A stretch of 34,111 bases of DNA from Bacteroidota bacterium. Its GTDB lineage: Bacteria > Bacteroidota > Bacteroidia > Flavobacteriales_D > Crocinitomicaceae. The notes beneath the pieces are model-generated. The model was not told where the DNA came from. It was given only the letters and a program-made list of their open reading frames with translations, and searched no databases. The stretch lies in contig JAJRQQ010000012.1 in the NCBI GenBank assembly GCA_024280155.1, positions 1 through 34,111 on the forward strand, in the 5' to 3' direction. The translations under genes and the position numbers were made by a program. Positions 17,698 through 25,859 of this stretch are shown one piece after another (within the stretch, counting starts at the first letter, position 1; every line of letters starts with the position of its first letter).

Positions 17698-17845
17698 ACG
17701 GACATCAAGATTCAAGTATCAAATGTCAGACATCAAGTGTCGGTTGTCGGTTAACGATCATCGAACTTGTCGGTTAATGGTCGTCGAGCTTGTCGAGATG
17801 CCATTCACCGAATAATAGGTACGCTTCACCGATTAGTGCTTTTTA
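17698..17845. repeat. Non-coding repeat-rich spacer with a 23-bp tandem duplication
   Basis: After the hppD terminator is a gene-free stretch of short degenerate repeats. GACATCAAG occurs at 17701 and 17729. A 23-base unit TTGTCGGTTAAYGRTCRTCG (first 20 bases) is duplicated at 17744-17766 and 17767-17789. CTTGTCGAG (17789-17797) is the reverse complement of CTCGACAAG beside the transposase near 24.5 kb. TTCACCGAWTA appears twice further on. The local base composition is richer in G+C than neighbouring spacers. It looks like decayed intergenic REP-type sequence. Confidence 0.7.
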
Positions 17846-17862
17846 GCTCCCTTTCTTTGAAA

Positions 17863-17870
17863 TATATTTG
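17863..17870 (+). promoter_or_regulatory. Promoter -7 box of the LiaF-LytS-LytTR operon
   Basis: TATATTTG fits TAnnTTTG exactly, 26 bases before the first gene of the operon. Confidence 0.55.
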
Positions 17871-17895
17871 ATGAAGAATTTAAAAACAAAACAAT

Positions 17896-18639
17896 ATGTC
17901 AAAAAGAAACAACAATAGAGTGTCTAGAAAAAGACAACAAGAAGCAAAGATTTTCACAGGAGTATTAATTGTCTTATTTGGGGTATTATTCCTTCTAAGG
18001 AGAATTGGTGTTGAAATTCCGAGTTGGGTGTTTTCTTGGAGAATTATGCTAATCGCAATTGGATTTATTGTTTTATACAAACATAATTTTAGAAACTTTG
18101 GGGGATATGTGCTGATAACCATTGGTTCTGTCTTTATAATCAATGATTATTATAGAGATTTAATAGATGTTAGCTTATTGTTTCCAATTTTTATCATTCT
18201 TTTTGGTGTTGTGATGATTGGTAAGTCAATGAATGTGTTTGGAAAAAAAAAGAAAACAGATTTTTCCTTTAAAGATAAAGAAGATCTAGAGGAGGGAGAT
18301 TTTGTGGAAGCAACAGCAATTTTTGGAAACGTGAAAAAAAATGTCGTCAGCAAAGATTTTAAAGGTGCAGATTTAACAACAGCTTTTGGTGGAATTCAGT
18401 TGAACCTGATTAAAGCTGACATCCAAGGGCCTGTAACAATCAGTTCTGATATTGTTTTTGGAGGAATGAAGTTGTATATTCCTCCAACATGGGATGTAAA
18501 AGTAGAAACAACTGCCATTTTTGGAGGGATTGAAGATAAACGACCAATTCTAGATGATGTTTCTATTGATCCGGATAAAGTTATAACTCTAACAGGGAAC
18601 TGTATTTTTGGAGGGATTGAAATTGTCAATTATTTCTAA
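17896..18639 (+). CDS. LiaF-like membrane protein (DUF5668 / cell-wall-active antibiotic response domain)
   Basis: The 247-residue protein has a short basic N-terminus and four hydrophobic segments (about 18-36, 46-60, 67-83 and 90-107). A basic linker precedes a soluble domain of repeated Phe-Gly-Gly turns (ATAIFGNVKKN, TTAFGGIQLNL, DIVFGGMKLYIPP, TAIFGGIEDKR, CIFGGIEI), the beta-solenoid-like LiaF C-terminal fold. In Firmicutes, LiaF inhibits an envelope-stress two-component system. Here it directly precedes a LytS-type kinase and LytTR regulator, so an analogous damping role is a reasonable inference. Confidence 0.85.
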   Translation: MSKRNNNRVSRKRQQEAKIFTGVLIVLFGVLFLLRRIGVEIPSWVFSWRIMLIAIGFIVLYKHNFRNFGGYVLITIGSVFIINDYYRDLIDVSLLFPIFIILFGVVMIGKSMNVFGKKKKTDFSFKDKEDLEEGDFVEATAIFGNVKKNVVSKDFKGADLTTAFGGIQLNLIKADIQGPVTISSDIVFGGMKLYIPPTWDVKVETTAIFGGIEDKRPILDDVSIDPDKVITLTGNCIFGGIEIVNYF

Positions 18640-18645
18640 ATAAAA

Positions 18646-19656
18646 ATGATGAACTCTCGATTTGTATCCGTTTTTCTGACGATTGCATTATTTGCAGTCG
18701 TTAGTTTCGGTGTTCTTACTAAATTCTCTTTCTCCTCTGCGCTAGTGGATAGTTTATCAATTTTTACTTTTCTTATTTTATTTACGGGATTGATTTTTAT
18801 TATTCAACGAAATTTTCACTCTAAAAAGGTGTTGGATTTACAAAATTCAAGTACAATAATTCTTTTTACTTTTTTGACAATTCTATTCAATTATATTATT
18901 GCAAATTCTTACGAAAATGCTGAAAATTACTTTTTTTATATTACTGAAATAACGACGATAAAATCATTCCTTGTTTTATTGCTCTTTGTGGTGTTCCATG
19001 TTGTGTTTTGGATTGATGAACAGAAGAAACAAGAATCACTCTATCAGAAGTTTGTTGTTGAGAAAGAAAGAGAGTCTGGGAGAATTCAACTCCATAGTTT
19101 AACGCAACAGTTTAAACCTCATTTTTTGTTTAACAGCCTAAATTCAATCAATGCTTTGACAATTTCTAACCCTGAAGAAGCGCAAAGAATGATTCACTTA
19201 CTCTCAGAGTTTATGCGTGGTGCTGTGAAAGATAATCAAGGAGAAAAAGTGAGTTTGAGCCAAGAAATACATCATATTCAATTGTATTCAAATATAGAAA
19301 AAGTTCGTTTTGGAGATCGTTTGAATGTTCATTTTTCAATTCCAAAAGAATGTGAAGAATTGCAAGTGCCATCATTAATTTTGCAACCCATCATCGAGAA
19401 TGCTATAAAATATGGTTTGTACGGAAATCTCGATGAGGTAACCATTGATATTCTCGCAGAAAAGCAGGGGAGTCAATTGGTGATTTCTGTCTCAAATCCT
19501 CATGATGAGGAAAGTCAGAACGCAAAGAAAGGCACTGGTTATGGGCTAAGTTCTATCCGTAAGAAAATGTTAATTCTTTACAACCAGAGTAATTTATTAT
19601 CAATATATGAAGAAAATGGTATCTTCACTGCAACATTAAAAATCCCACAGCGATGA
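18646..19656 (+). CDS. LytS/YehU-type sensor histidine kinase
   Basis: The 336-residue protein has four N-terminal transmembrane segments (about 5-25, 30-48, 65-85 and 105-123) with little extracytoplasmic sequence, a coiled linker and a His_kinase domain. The phosphoacceptor lies in QFKPHFLFNSLNSINAL. The ATP site shows LQPIIENAIKYG (N box) and GTGYGLSSIRKKM (G box). It should phosphorylate the downstream LytTR regulator, whose ATG overlaps its TGA (ATGA). The input domain is membrane-embedded, so it may sense envelope state directly or through the LiaF-like protein. Confidence 0.92.
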   Translation: MMNSRFVSVFLTIALFAVVSFGVLTKFSFSSALVDSLSIFTFLILFTGLIFIIQRNFHSKKVLDLQNSSTIILFTFLTILFNYIIANSYENAENYFFYITEITTIKSFLVLLLFVVFHVVFWIDEQKKQESLYQKFVVEKERESGRIQLHSLTQQFKPHFLFNSLNSINALTISNPEEAQRMIHLLSEFMRGAVKDNQGEKVSLSQEIHHIQLYSNIEKVRFGDRLNVHFSIPKECEELQVPSLILQPIIENAIKYGLYGNLDEVTIDILAEKQGSQLVISVSNPHDEESQNAKKGTGYGLSSIRKKMLILYNQSNLLSIYEENGIFTATLKIPQR

Positions 19657-20390
19657 AACCTAAAGTTATTATTATTGATGATGAGCCTTTAGCTAGGTCT
19701 ATCGTGAAAAAGTATTTGGAAGAATTTAATGATTTAGAAATCGTCGCAGAATGTAGTAACGGGTTTGAAGGAGTAAAAGCAATTGAAGAACATCAGCCAG
19801 ATTTAATTTTCCTAGACATACAAATGCCGAAGATAAATGGGTTTGAAATGTTGGAATTGATTGATGTGAAACCAGGGGTTATTTTCACAACGGCATTTGA
19901 TGAATATGCTATTAAAGCATTCGATTCTTCCGCTGTAGATTATTTATTGAAACCATTATCAAAAGACCGATTTAGAAAAGCAATTGATAAATGGAAAGCG
20001 ACGAATACTTCTGAGAATAATAAAAATAATGTAGATGAAATATATAGTAAGCAGCCCGATGAACATTTAAGAATTGTTGTAAAAGAGAAAGGGAATATTC
20101 AAATCCTCCTTACATCAACTGTTTTTTTCATAGAAGCTTACGATGATTACGTAAAAATTCACACACAAGATAAAACTTACCTCAAGAAGAAAACGATGAA
20201 TTATTATGAGAAATCACTTGAAAAGGTCGGGTTTTTTAGAATTCATCGTTCTTTTATTTTAAATATCAACCATTTGACAAGAATTGAATCTTTTGAGAAA
20301 AATAGTTATCGAGCAATTCTTACGAATGGAGAACGCCTTGCAATTAGCCGAAATTCATACAGTGAATTGAAAAGAATCTTAGGAATGTAG
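19653..20390 (+). CDS. LytTR family response regulator
   Basis: The 245-residue protein has a receiver domain (about 3-118) with acidic pocket IIDDEP, phospho-accepting Asp in LIFLDIQMPKINGFEML, TTAFDEYAIKAFD and the Lys of DYLLKPL. A LytTR DNA-binding domain (about 145-245) shows VFFIEAYDDYVKIHT, FFRIHRSFILNINH and LAISRNSYSELKR. It overlaps the kinase gene by four bases. LytTR targets are direct repeats; none was identified here. Confidence 0.95.
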   Translation: MKPKVIIIDDEPLARSIVKKYLEEFNDLEIVAECSNGFEGVKAIEEHQPDLIFLDIQMPKINGFEMLELIDVKPGVIFTTAFDEYAIKAFDSSAVDYLLKPLSKDRFRKAIDKWKATNTSENNKNNVDEIYSKQPDEHLRIVVKEKGNIQILLTSTVFFIEAYDDYVKIHTQDKTYLKKKTMNYYEKSLEKVGFFRIHRSFILNINHLTRIESFEKNSYRAILTNGERLAISRNSYSELKRILGM

Positions 20391-20459
20391 ACTATTCTTT
20401 TCTAAGAATTCACTCTGTAATTAATGACTGATGTCATATTTTTAACCCAAAGAATTTTA

Positions 20460-20467
20460 TATTTTTG
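20460..20467 (+). promoter_or_regulatory. Promoter -7 box of the tryptophan dioxygenase gene
   Basis: TATTTTTG fits TAnnTTTG, 33 bases before the ATG. Confidence 0.45.
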
Positions 20468-20500
20468 GAAGCTGTAGATTAACCATTAAAAATTAAAACG

Positions 20501-21451
20501 ATGACAAGAGAAGAACTGTTAGAGGCAATTGATAAGAAATATGAAGCAATGGGACAAGATCCTAATGTTCATTTATCGGGATTGTTACATGCCGAGCCAA
20601 TGACTTATTGGGATTTTGCACAAGTGGATGCTCTATTAGGTTTGCAAACACAAAGAACTCAATTGCCAGATGAAATGGTTTTTATCATGTATCATCAAAT
20701 CAATGAATTGCTTTTTAAAATGATACTTTGGGAAATGCAACAAATCTCTTTTACCGAAGATATTGAACCTAAAAAATTCGTAATGCATTTGATGCGTATC
20801 AGTCGTTATTTTGACATGCTCTCTGATTCTTTTGACGTTATGGGTGAAGGAATGGAACTGGAACAATACATGAAATTTAGAGACACTTTAACACCTGCAA
20901 GTGGATTTCAATCGGCTCAATATCGAAAAATTGAAATCGCTTCGACAGAATTGATTAATTTAATTGATTTTAGATTTAGAAAAACGATTGATAGAGATAC
21001 ACCTTATGAACATGCTTTCAATAACATGTATTGGCAAGCTGCCGGTGTAGACAGAGAAAGAGGTGGGAAGAATAAATTAATGGTGAATTTCGAAAAGAAA
21101 TACAAAAAAGAACTCATCGAATGGATGAAAGAATACAATACTGTTAATCTTTGGACGAAATTCAAACAATTACCAGAATCGTATCAAAAAGATGTGAGTT
21201 TAGTGAATGCGATGCGTCATTATGACCATACAGTTAACATTGATTGGGTAATGCACCATTATGACGCAGCAGCAAAATATTTAGACAGTGGTCCCGTTGA
21301 AGTTGAAGCAACTGGTGGTTCAGATTGGCATAAATATATGCACCCACGTTACCAAAGACGAATTTTCTTTCCAGAATTATGGAGCAAAGATGAGTTAGAG
21401 AATTGGGGGAAGGATAACTTAGAAGGATATAAAATTCTAGAATCAGTATAA
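20501..21451 (+). CDS. kynA: Tryptophan 2,3-dioxygenase
   Basis: This 316-residue haem enzyme opens the indole ring of L-tryptophan to N-formylkynurenine, the first step of the kynurenine route. Family marks are HLSGLLHAEPMTYWDFAQVD, the substrate-pocket YHQINELLFK (His65), TPASGFQSAQYRKIE and ATGGSDWHKYM..FFPELW. The proximal haem His is likely one of His252/His253 in WVMHHYDAAAKYL. The rest of the kynurenine pathway is not in the window. It is flanked by its own promoter box and a terminator, so it is probably monocistronic. Confidence 0.94.
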   Translation: MTREELLEAIDKKYEAMGQDPNVHLSGLLHAEPMTYWDFAQVDALLGLQTQRTQLPDEMVFIMYHQINELLFKMILWEMQQISFTEDIEPKKFVMHLMRISRYFDMLSDSFDVMGEGMELEQYMKFRDTLTPASGFQSAQYRKIEIASTELINLIDFRFRKTIDRDTPYEHAFNNMYWQAAGVDRERGGKNKLMVNFEKKYKKELIEWMKEYNTVNLWTKFKQLPESYQKDVSLVNAMRHYDHTVNIDWVMHHYDAAAKYLDSGPVEVEATGGSDWHKYMHPRYQRRIFFPELWSKDELENWGKDNLEGYKILESV

Positions 21452-21474
21452 ATTGATTTCTAGCGATGATTTTT

Positions 21475-21506
21475 AATAGCACGGGATTTTTCTCGTGCTA
21501 TTTTAT
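21475..21506 (+). terminator. Terminator of the tryptophan dioxygenase gene
   Basis: A 12-bp stem AATAGCACGGGA (21475-21486) with TCTCGTGCTATT (21491-21502), one G-U pair and a TTTT loop, is followed by a T-rich tract. Confidence 0.9.
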
Positions 21507-21514
21507 TTTTTAGT

Positions 21515-21522
21515 TAAATTTG
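21515..21522 (+). promoter_or_regulatory. Promoter -7 box of purE
   Basis: TAAATTTG fits TAnnTTTG exactly, only 16 bases before the purE ATG, implying a very short leader of about 10 bases. Confidence 0.5.
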
Positions 21523-21538
21523 TAAAAAAATTCGAAGT

Positions 21539-22012
21539 ATGGTTGAAGTTGGAATTATAATGGGAAGCACATCGGATATGCCGGTCATGCAAGAAGCAAT
21601 TGATATTCTGAAAGAATTAGGGATTGAACATGAAGTGAAAATTGTTTCTGCTCATAGAACACCTGAATTAATGTTCGACTATGCTAAATCTGCTCACACA
21701 CGTGGGTTGAAAGTTATTATTGCAGGAGCAGGTGGTGCAGCTCATCTTCCGGGAATGACAGCTTCGTTAACGCCACTCCCTGTGATTGGTGTACCTGTGA
21801 AATCTAGAAATTCTATCGATGGTTGGGACAGTATTCTCTCTATTCTTCAGATGCCAGGAGGAATTCCTGTAGCAACAGTTGCCTTGGATGGAGCAAAGAA
21901 TGCTGGAATACTTGCAGCTAAAATCATTGCTTCTGCTGACGAAAAAGTAAGAGATAGAATGTTGGTGTACATGGAGGAAATGAAGCAGAAAGTCTTAAAT
22001 GCTAAGATATAA
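21539..22012 (+). CDS. purE: N5-carboxyaminoimidazole ribonucleotide mutase
   Basis: The 157-residue class I PurE moves the carboxylate of N5-CAIR to give CAIR in purine synthesis. The phosphate-binding GIIMGSTSDMPVM, the SAHRTP loop with the key His39, IIAGAGGAAHLPGM and SILQMPGGIPVATVA are all present. Length is normal. Its usual partner purK is not adjacent, and the gene stands between two terminated or spaced units. Confidence 0.95.
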   Translation: MVEVGIIMGSTSDMPVMQEAIDILKELGIEHEVKIVSAHRTPELMFDYAKSAHTRGLKVIIAGAGGAAHLPGMTASLTPLPVIGVPVKSRNSIDGWDSILSILQMPGGIPVATVALDGAKNAGILAAKIIASADEKVRDRMLVYMEEMKQKVLNAKI

Positions 22013-22124
22013 ATGAAGCTGGTTTTCTGTTCTTATCAAATATGATGGGAAAATGAAACGATTGACTTTTTACTTTGGACTATCAAAATGATAGACAATT
22101 CTCTTATTTCCTTATAATTCACAG

Positions 22125-22919
22125 ATGAGATACTTTATACATTTAGGGTTCGATGGTAGCGATGTTAGTGGTTGGCAGAGGCAGAATAACACCCCGAATA
22201 CAGTTCAAGAAGTAATCGAGAAGGTGCTTTTTCGTATTTTCAAGAGTAGAATAAGTATTTATGGCTGTGGAAGAACTGATGCTGGTGTTCACGCAAGTCA
22301 GTACGTCATGCAAATCAATCTTGACGAAGCTCCTTTGTTCGATCTGAAATTTAGAATGAATAAGAACTTACCTTCTGGTATTGCTGTTTTTGAAGTTCTC
22401 GAAGTGGATAAAAATCAGCATTGTCGTCATGATGCAGTGGCGCGTACTTACGACTATTTCATTCATCTAAATAAAAATCCGGTACTTTTTCATTTCAGTT
22501 CTCACTATGAGGATTTGAAGTTGGACTTCGTGCTTATGAAAGCTGCGACAGAGCTTATTTTTAACACGACAGACTTTAGAGCGTTGTGCAAGAAGCCGGA
22601 TTTATATGATAATACCTTGTGTCAAATAAGTAATTGTGAATTGATTGTGAATGAGGAACTCGGAAGGTTGAGGTTTACAATTACCAGTAATCGCTTTCTG
22701 CGAGGAATGATTCGGATTTGTATTTTCTTTTTATTGGAAGTAGGGAAGGGAGAGATGACTCTTGATGAGTTCCGGGCAATTTTAAATCAGGAAAAAGAGT
22801 TCAAAGAGAAATGGCCTGCGAACCCGAATGGGCTTTTTCTTAGCAAGGTTGAATATCCTTATTTGGTCTTGAATGATTCACATAATCTAATCAATACATT
22901 ACGAATTGGATTGGAGTAA
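22125..22919 (+). CDS. TruA-like tRNA pseudouridine synthase
   Basis: The 264-residue protein has the TruA layout: start RYFIHLGFDGSDVSGWQRQ, catalytic Asp in GCGRTDAGVHA, ARTYDYFIH, and a C-terminal NRFLRGMIRICIFFLLEVGKG. TruA converts uridines 38-40 of the tRNA anticodon arm. Several positions are less canonical (FLRGMIR for the usual FLRNMVR; CRHDA where RFDA is common), so it may be a divergent paralogue rather than the main TruA. The methyltransferase gene begins inside its stop codon (TAATG), pointing to a shared RNA-modification task. Confidence 0.85.
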   Translation: MRYFIHLGFDGSDVSGWQRQNNTPNTVQEVIEKVLFRIFKSRISIYGCGRTDAGVHASQYVMQINLDEAPLFDLKFRMNKNLPSGIAVFEVLEVDKNQHCRHDAVARTYDYFIHLNKNPVLFHFSSHYEDLKLDFVLMKAATELIFNTTDFRALCKKPDLYDNTLCQISNCELIVNEELGRLRFTITSNRFLRGMIRICIFFLLEVGKGEMTLDEFRAILNQEKEFKEKWPANPNGLFLSKVEYPYLVLNDSHNLINTLRIGLE

Positions 22920-23878
22920 TGACAAAAAACATGAAAAATAAAAAGCATCTCTATTCCTTTACCTATCACAATCCTGAATATGAGTTGTGCAAACTAGAAT
23001 CAAGATCTATTTTTAATGAGGAGGAAAAAAATAAGGTCCTTTTTTCTGATATTAAAACAGAACCTTCAAGCAGTGCTTTCATTAAAAGTAGACTAGATAT
23101 AATTTCGTTATCTGAAGATTATTCTACACTAATTGATGAGGTTAAGAAAGAAAAGATAAGTGCAGAAGGTTTTAAAGTTGAATATATCGTTTTTGATGGT
23201 GATACTACTGGGTATAGAGATAGATTAGGGAAGCTAAAAGATATAGGTTTTAGCATTGATGGGGATCCTGATTATTATAGTCCAACAATTACATACGCGT
23301 TATGTTATTACGAAGGCGTTTGGTATTTTGGTGAGTTGATAAAAGACATCTTCGATTGGCGTAAACACAAAAATAAACCACACTCATACAGTAATTCAAT
23401 AGGAGCAACTATTGCCAAAGCGATTGTTAATATTGCTTCAAAAGCAAAAAAAGAGAAGAATATTTTAGACGCTTGTTGTGGTGTAGGAACGATATTGTTA
23501 GAAGCTTGTTTTTCAGGAAATAACATTGAGGGTTGTGACATCAACGAGAAGGTGTGTAGGAATGCTCGAGAAAACCTTTCTCATTTCAACTACGAAGCAA
23601 AGATTTCTCATTCTGATATAAAAGATATAAGTAAATGGTATGATGCAGCGATTATTGACCTCCCTTACAATTTATTTAGTAGTGCATCAGACAATGATAT
23701 CGTAAACATTATTGAGTCGACAGCAAAAATTACAAATCGACTAGTTATTGTATCTACAATAGATATTACAACATTAATCAATAATATAGGATTTAGAATA
23801 ACAGATTATTGTATCATTAGTAAAATGGGGAAACGAAAGTTTACTCGAAAAATATGGGTTTGCGAAAAGAAAATCTAG
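22919..23878 (+). CDS. TRM11-like SAM-dependent RNA methyltransferase
   Basis: The 319-residue protein ends in a Rossmann methyltransferase domain (about 155-300) with SAM motif LDACCGVGTILLEA, acidic GCDINEKVCRNARENL and catalytic motif IV IIDLPYN. The segment YYEGVWYFGELIKD and KPHSYSNSIGATIAKA before it resemble the TRM11/UPF0020-type methyltransferases of Bacillota, which also carry D-x-PYN. No obvious THUMP domain is seen in the N-terminal 150 residues. TRM11 relatives methylate tRNA guanine N2; the target here is unknown. It is translationally coupled to the TruA-like gene. Foreign origin is possible given the resemblance and the adjacent transposase, but unproven. Confidence 0.8.
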   Translation: MTKNMKNKKHLYSFTYHNPEYELCKLESRSIFNEEEKNKVLFSDIKTEPSSSAFIKSRLDIISLSEDYSTLIDEVKKEKISAEGFKVEYIVFDGDTTGYRDRLGKLKDIGFSIDGDPDYYSPTITYALCYYEGVWYFGELIKDIFDWRKHKNKPHSYSNSIGATIAKAIVNIASKAKKEKNILDACCGVGTILLEACFSGNNIEGCDINEKVCRNARENLSHFNYEAKISHSDIKDISKWYDAAIIDLPYNLFSSASDNDIVNIIESTAKITNRLVIVSTIDITTLINNIGFRITDYCIISKMGKRKFTRKIWVCEKKI

Positions 23879-23965
23879 GATTATTTTTTCTGTCAATTAT
23901 TTTGTATTAACTTAATATAGTTGAAATACCTTTTTTGGTTTCAATTATAACTTAACACTACTATT

Positions 23966-24502
23966 ATGACAAGGAAATTTAAAAATAGATATCGTGTAGA
24001 CACAACACGTCTTAAGGGATTTGATTATGGTTCCGCATCGCATTATTTTATAACCGTTTGTATAAAAAATAGAATTAAATCATTTGGAGAAATTAAAAAT
24101 GGAGAAATGATTTTATCGGAATTCGGAAGAATCGCTCACGACGAGTGGAAAAAAACTTTTGAACTTCGCCCAGACATGAATTTGACTATGGGAGAATTTA
24201 TTATAATGCCCGATCATTTTCATGCGATAATTAGTATCGGAGAGAATGAATACAACAAAGAAAAAAGAATAAGCAAATTTGAAAACCAATCTAAAAATAT
24301 TGGCTCAATTATGAGAGGATTCAAATCTGCTGTGACAACTTATGCTAGAAAAAATGGGATTGAAAATTTTCAATGGCAACCAAGATTTTATGATCATATT
24401 ATAAAACACCCCAATGCTTATCTTAATATAGAAAGATATATTCGGAATAATCCAAAAAACTGGAAAAAAAAGACGATTACTGATGCACTTGTACAGTCGT
24501 GA
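23966..24502 (+). mobile_element. REP-associated tyrosine transposase (RAYT, Y1_Tnp family)
   Basis: The 178-residue protein carries the HUH-type signature MPDHFHAIIS (His84, His86) and a C-terminal FYDHIIKHPNAYLNIERYIR, with the likely nucleophile Tyr158 just before NNPKNW. The start YRVDTTRLKGFDYGSASHYF and TVCIKNR are typical of Bacteroidota RAYTs. These single-copy enzymes act on REP palindromes as single-stranded DNA rather than moving as ordinary insertion sequences. The stop TGA (24500-24502) lies inside a REP-like palindrome, and further copies follow. The gene looks intact. Confidence 0.9.
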
Positions 24503-24553
24503 TGCATCACGACTCGACAAGATGCATCACGACTCAATCATATGACTCGACAA
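24495..24553. repeat. REP-like palindrome and partial copies at the RAYT 3' end
   Basis: AGTCGTGATGCATCACGACT (24495-24514) is a perfect 20-base palindrome. GATGCATCACGACTC recurs at 24501 and 24521, and GACTCGACAA at 24511 and 24544. This organisation next to a RAYT is the expected REP/REPtron arrangement. The remaining 37 bases to the NamZ stop hold only a short palindrome CACAGCTGTG (24564-24573). Confidence 0.8.
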
Positions 24554-24590
24554 TCACCATCCGCACAGCTGTGATAAATCATCCATCACA

Positions 24591-25859
24591 CTATTCATAA
24601 ATCAAATATTTTTCTCTCTTGAGAGAAAAAACTTTCAACCCTTCTCGCCAAGATTCTCTAATATCCTCTTCACTCAACCCTTCTTCCAATTGCTTCAATA
24701 AAACATCATTCCCAGCCAATAAATTAAAAAACCTTGAGCGATTAATAAATAATTCCCCCTTAAGCAAAGTGTTTGAATTCATCACAAAACTCAAATCCAA
24801 TTGATGCATTCTTTGGTATTCTTCCTTATTCAAATCAAAACCATAACACTGTTTATTCTCAAATTTTGGATGTTTAGACCCGTATCCTGAAGTAGGAGTA
24901 AAAGAAAAATCCGTCTTTTCTTGCGGGAAATCAGGATGACCGTACCGTTCAAATGGGCCATCAGTTCCTCGACCTACGGTTACGGTTGTTGCCTCCAATA
25001 AGCATAAACTTGGATAAAGTTGAATTGAAACATCAGAACGCAAATTAGGTGACGGTGGAACAGGTAAAGAATAAGGTGTATCGTGCGTGTAGTTTAAACA
25101 TGGAATTACAGTCAAATCACATTGTAAACTGTCGTTCAACCAATATTCACCATTGATCATCTGTCCATATTCTCCGATAGTCATTCCATGAACAATTGGA
25201 ACAGGATGCATACCAACAAAGGATTGAAATTTTAAATCAAGAACAGGTCCGTCGACATAATGTCCGTTTGGATTCGGTCGGTCGAGAATAATCACAGGGA
25301 TATCATTCTCCGCACACGCTTCCATCACATAATGCAAAGTGGAGATGTATGTATAAAAACGAACCCCTACATCTTGAATGTCAAAAAGCATGATATCAAT
25401 ATCTTTCAATTGTTCCTTCGTAGGTTTTTTATTCTTTCCATAGAGTGAAATAATCGGTAAACCGGTGCGACTGTCTTTGTCATTTTTTACATGTTCTCCT
25501 GCATCTGCTTTTCCTCGAAACCCATGTTCTGGAGAGAAAACAGTTTTAATTAATACCCGAGAAGCCATCAAAGCATCCACCAAATGTGTATTGCGTATCA
25601 TGGAAGAAGGGTTAGCAACAATTCCTACTCTTTTCCCACGATTAATGAAGGATAAATATTTATCCATTTGTTCTGCACCGACGATGATCGGTTTTTGCTG
25701 ATTTTCAACATTGATTTTTGTTGAATCTTCATTGATTTTTTGCTGTTCTGTCGGACTGCTATTTGCACAAGATGCAATCAAAAAAATGAAAATACTTTTT
25801 AAGGACAAAAGCTTTATGTATTTTAGTCGAAAATTGAATTTGGCATTTGAATATTTCAT
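24591..25859 (-). CDS. NamZ-like exo-beta-N-acetylmuramidase lipoprotein (DUF1343)
   Basis: The 422-residue protein has a lipoprotein signal ending LIASC (SIFIFLIASCANSS) and a DUF1343 body: GIVANPSSM, FSPEHGFRGKADAGEHV, TGLPIISLYG, FDIQDVGVRFYTYISTLHYV, LDRPNPNG, VDGPVLD and GRGTDGPFERYG. NamZ enzymes release terminal MurNAc from peptidoglycan fragments; the Glu in SPEHGFRG is a conserved acidic candidate. Attached to a periplasm-facing membrane it would serve wall recycling or scavenging. The only ATG (25859) gives an unusually long basic N-terminus and overlaps the 5' end of the divergent permease gene by 44 bases; a TTG inside (before SLKSIFIF) is an alternative. Confidence 0.88.
   Translation of the reverse strand: MKYSNAKFNFRLKYIKLLSLKSIFIFLIASCANSSPTEQQKINEDSTKINVENQQKPIIVGAEQMDKYLSFINRGKRVGIVANPSSMIRNTHLVDALMASRVLIKTVFSPEHGFRGKADAGEHVKNDKDSRTGLPIISLYGKNKKPTKEQLKDIDIMLFDIQDVGVRFYTYISTLHYVMEACAENDIPVIILDRPNPNGHYVDGPVLDLKFQSFVGMHPVPIVHGMTIGEYGQMINGEYWLNDSLQCDLTVIPCLNYTHDTPYSLPVPPSPNLRSDVSIQLYPSLCLLEATTVTVGRGTDGPFERYGHPDFPQEKTDFSFTPTSGYGSKHPKFENKQCYGFDLNKEEYQRMHQLDLSFVMNSNTLLKGELFINRSRFFNLLAGNDVLLKQLEEGLSEEDIRESWREGLKVFSLKREKYLIYE

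Noticed and set aside
17744-17789. 23-bp duplicated unit as a CRISPR or attachment site
   Set aside because: Only two adjacent imperfect copies without spacers, and no integrase or cas gene in the window.
23921-23944. Hairpin TTGAAATACC / GGTTTCAA as a terminator after the methyltransferase gene
   Set aside because: The stem needs a bulge, is weak, and has no T tail on the correct side.
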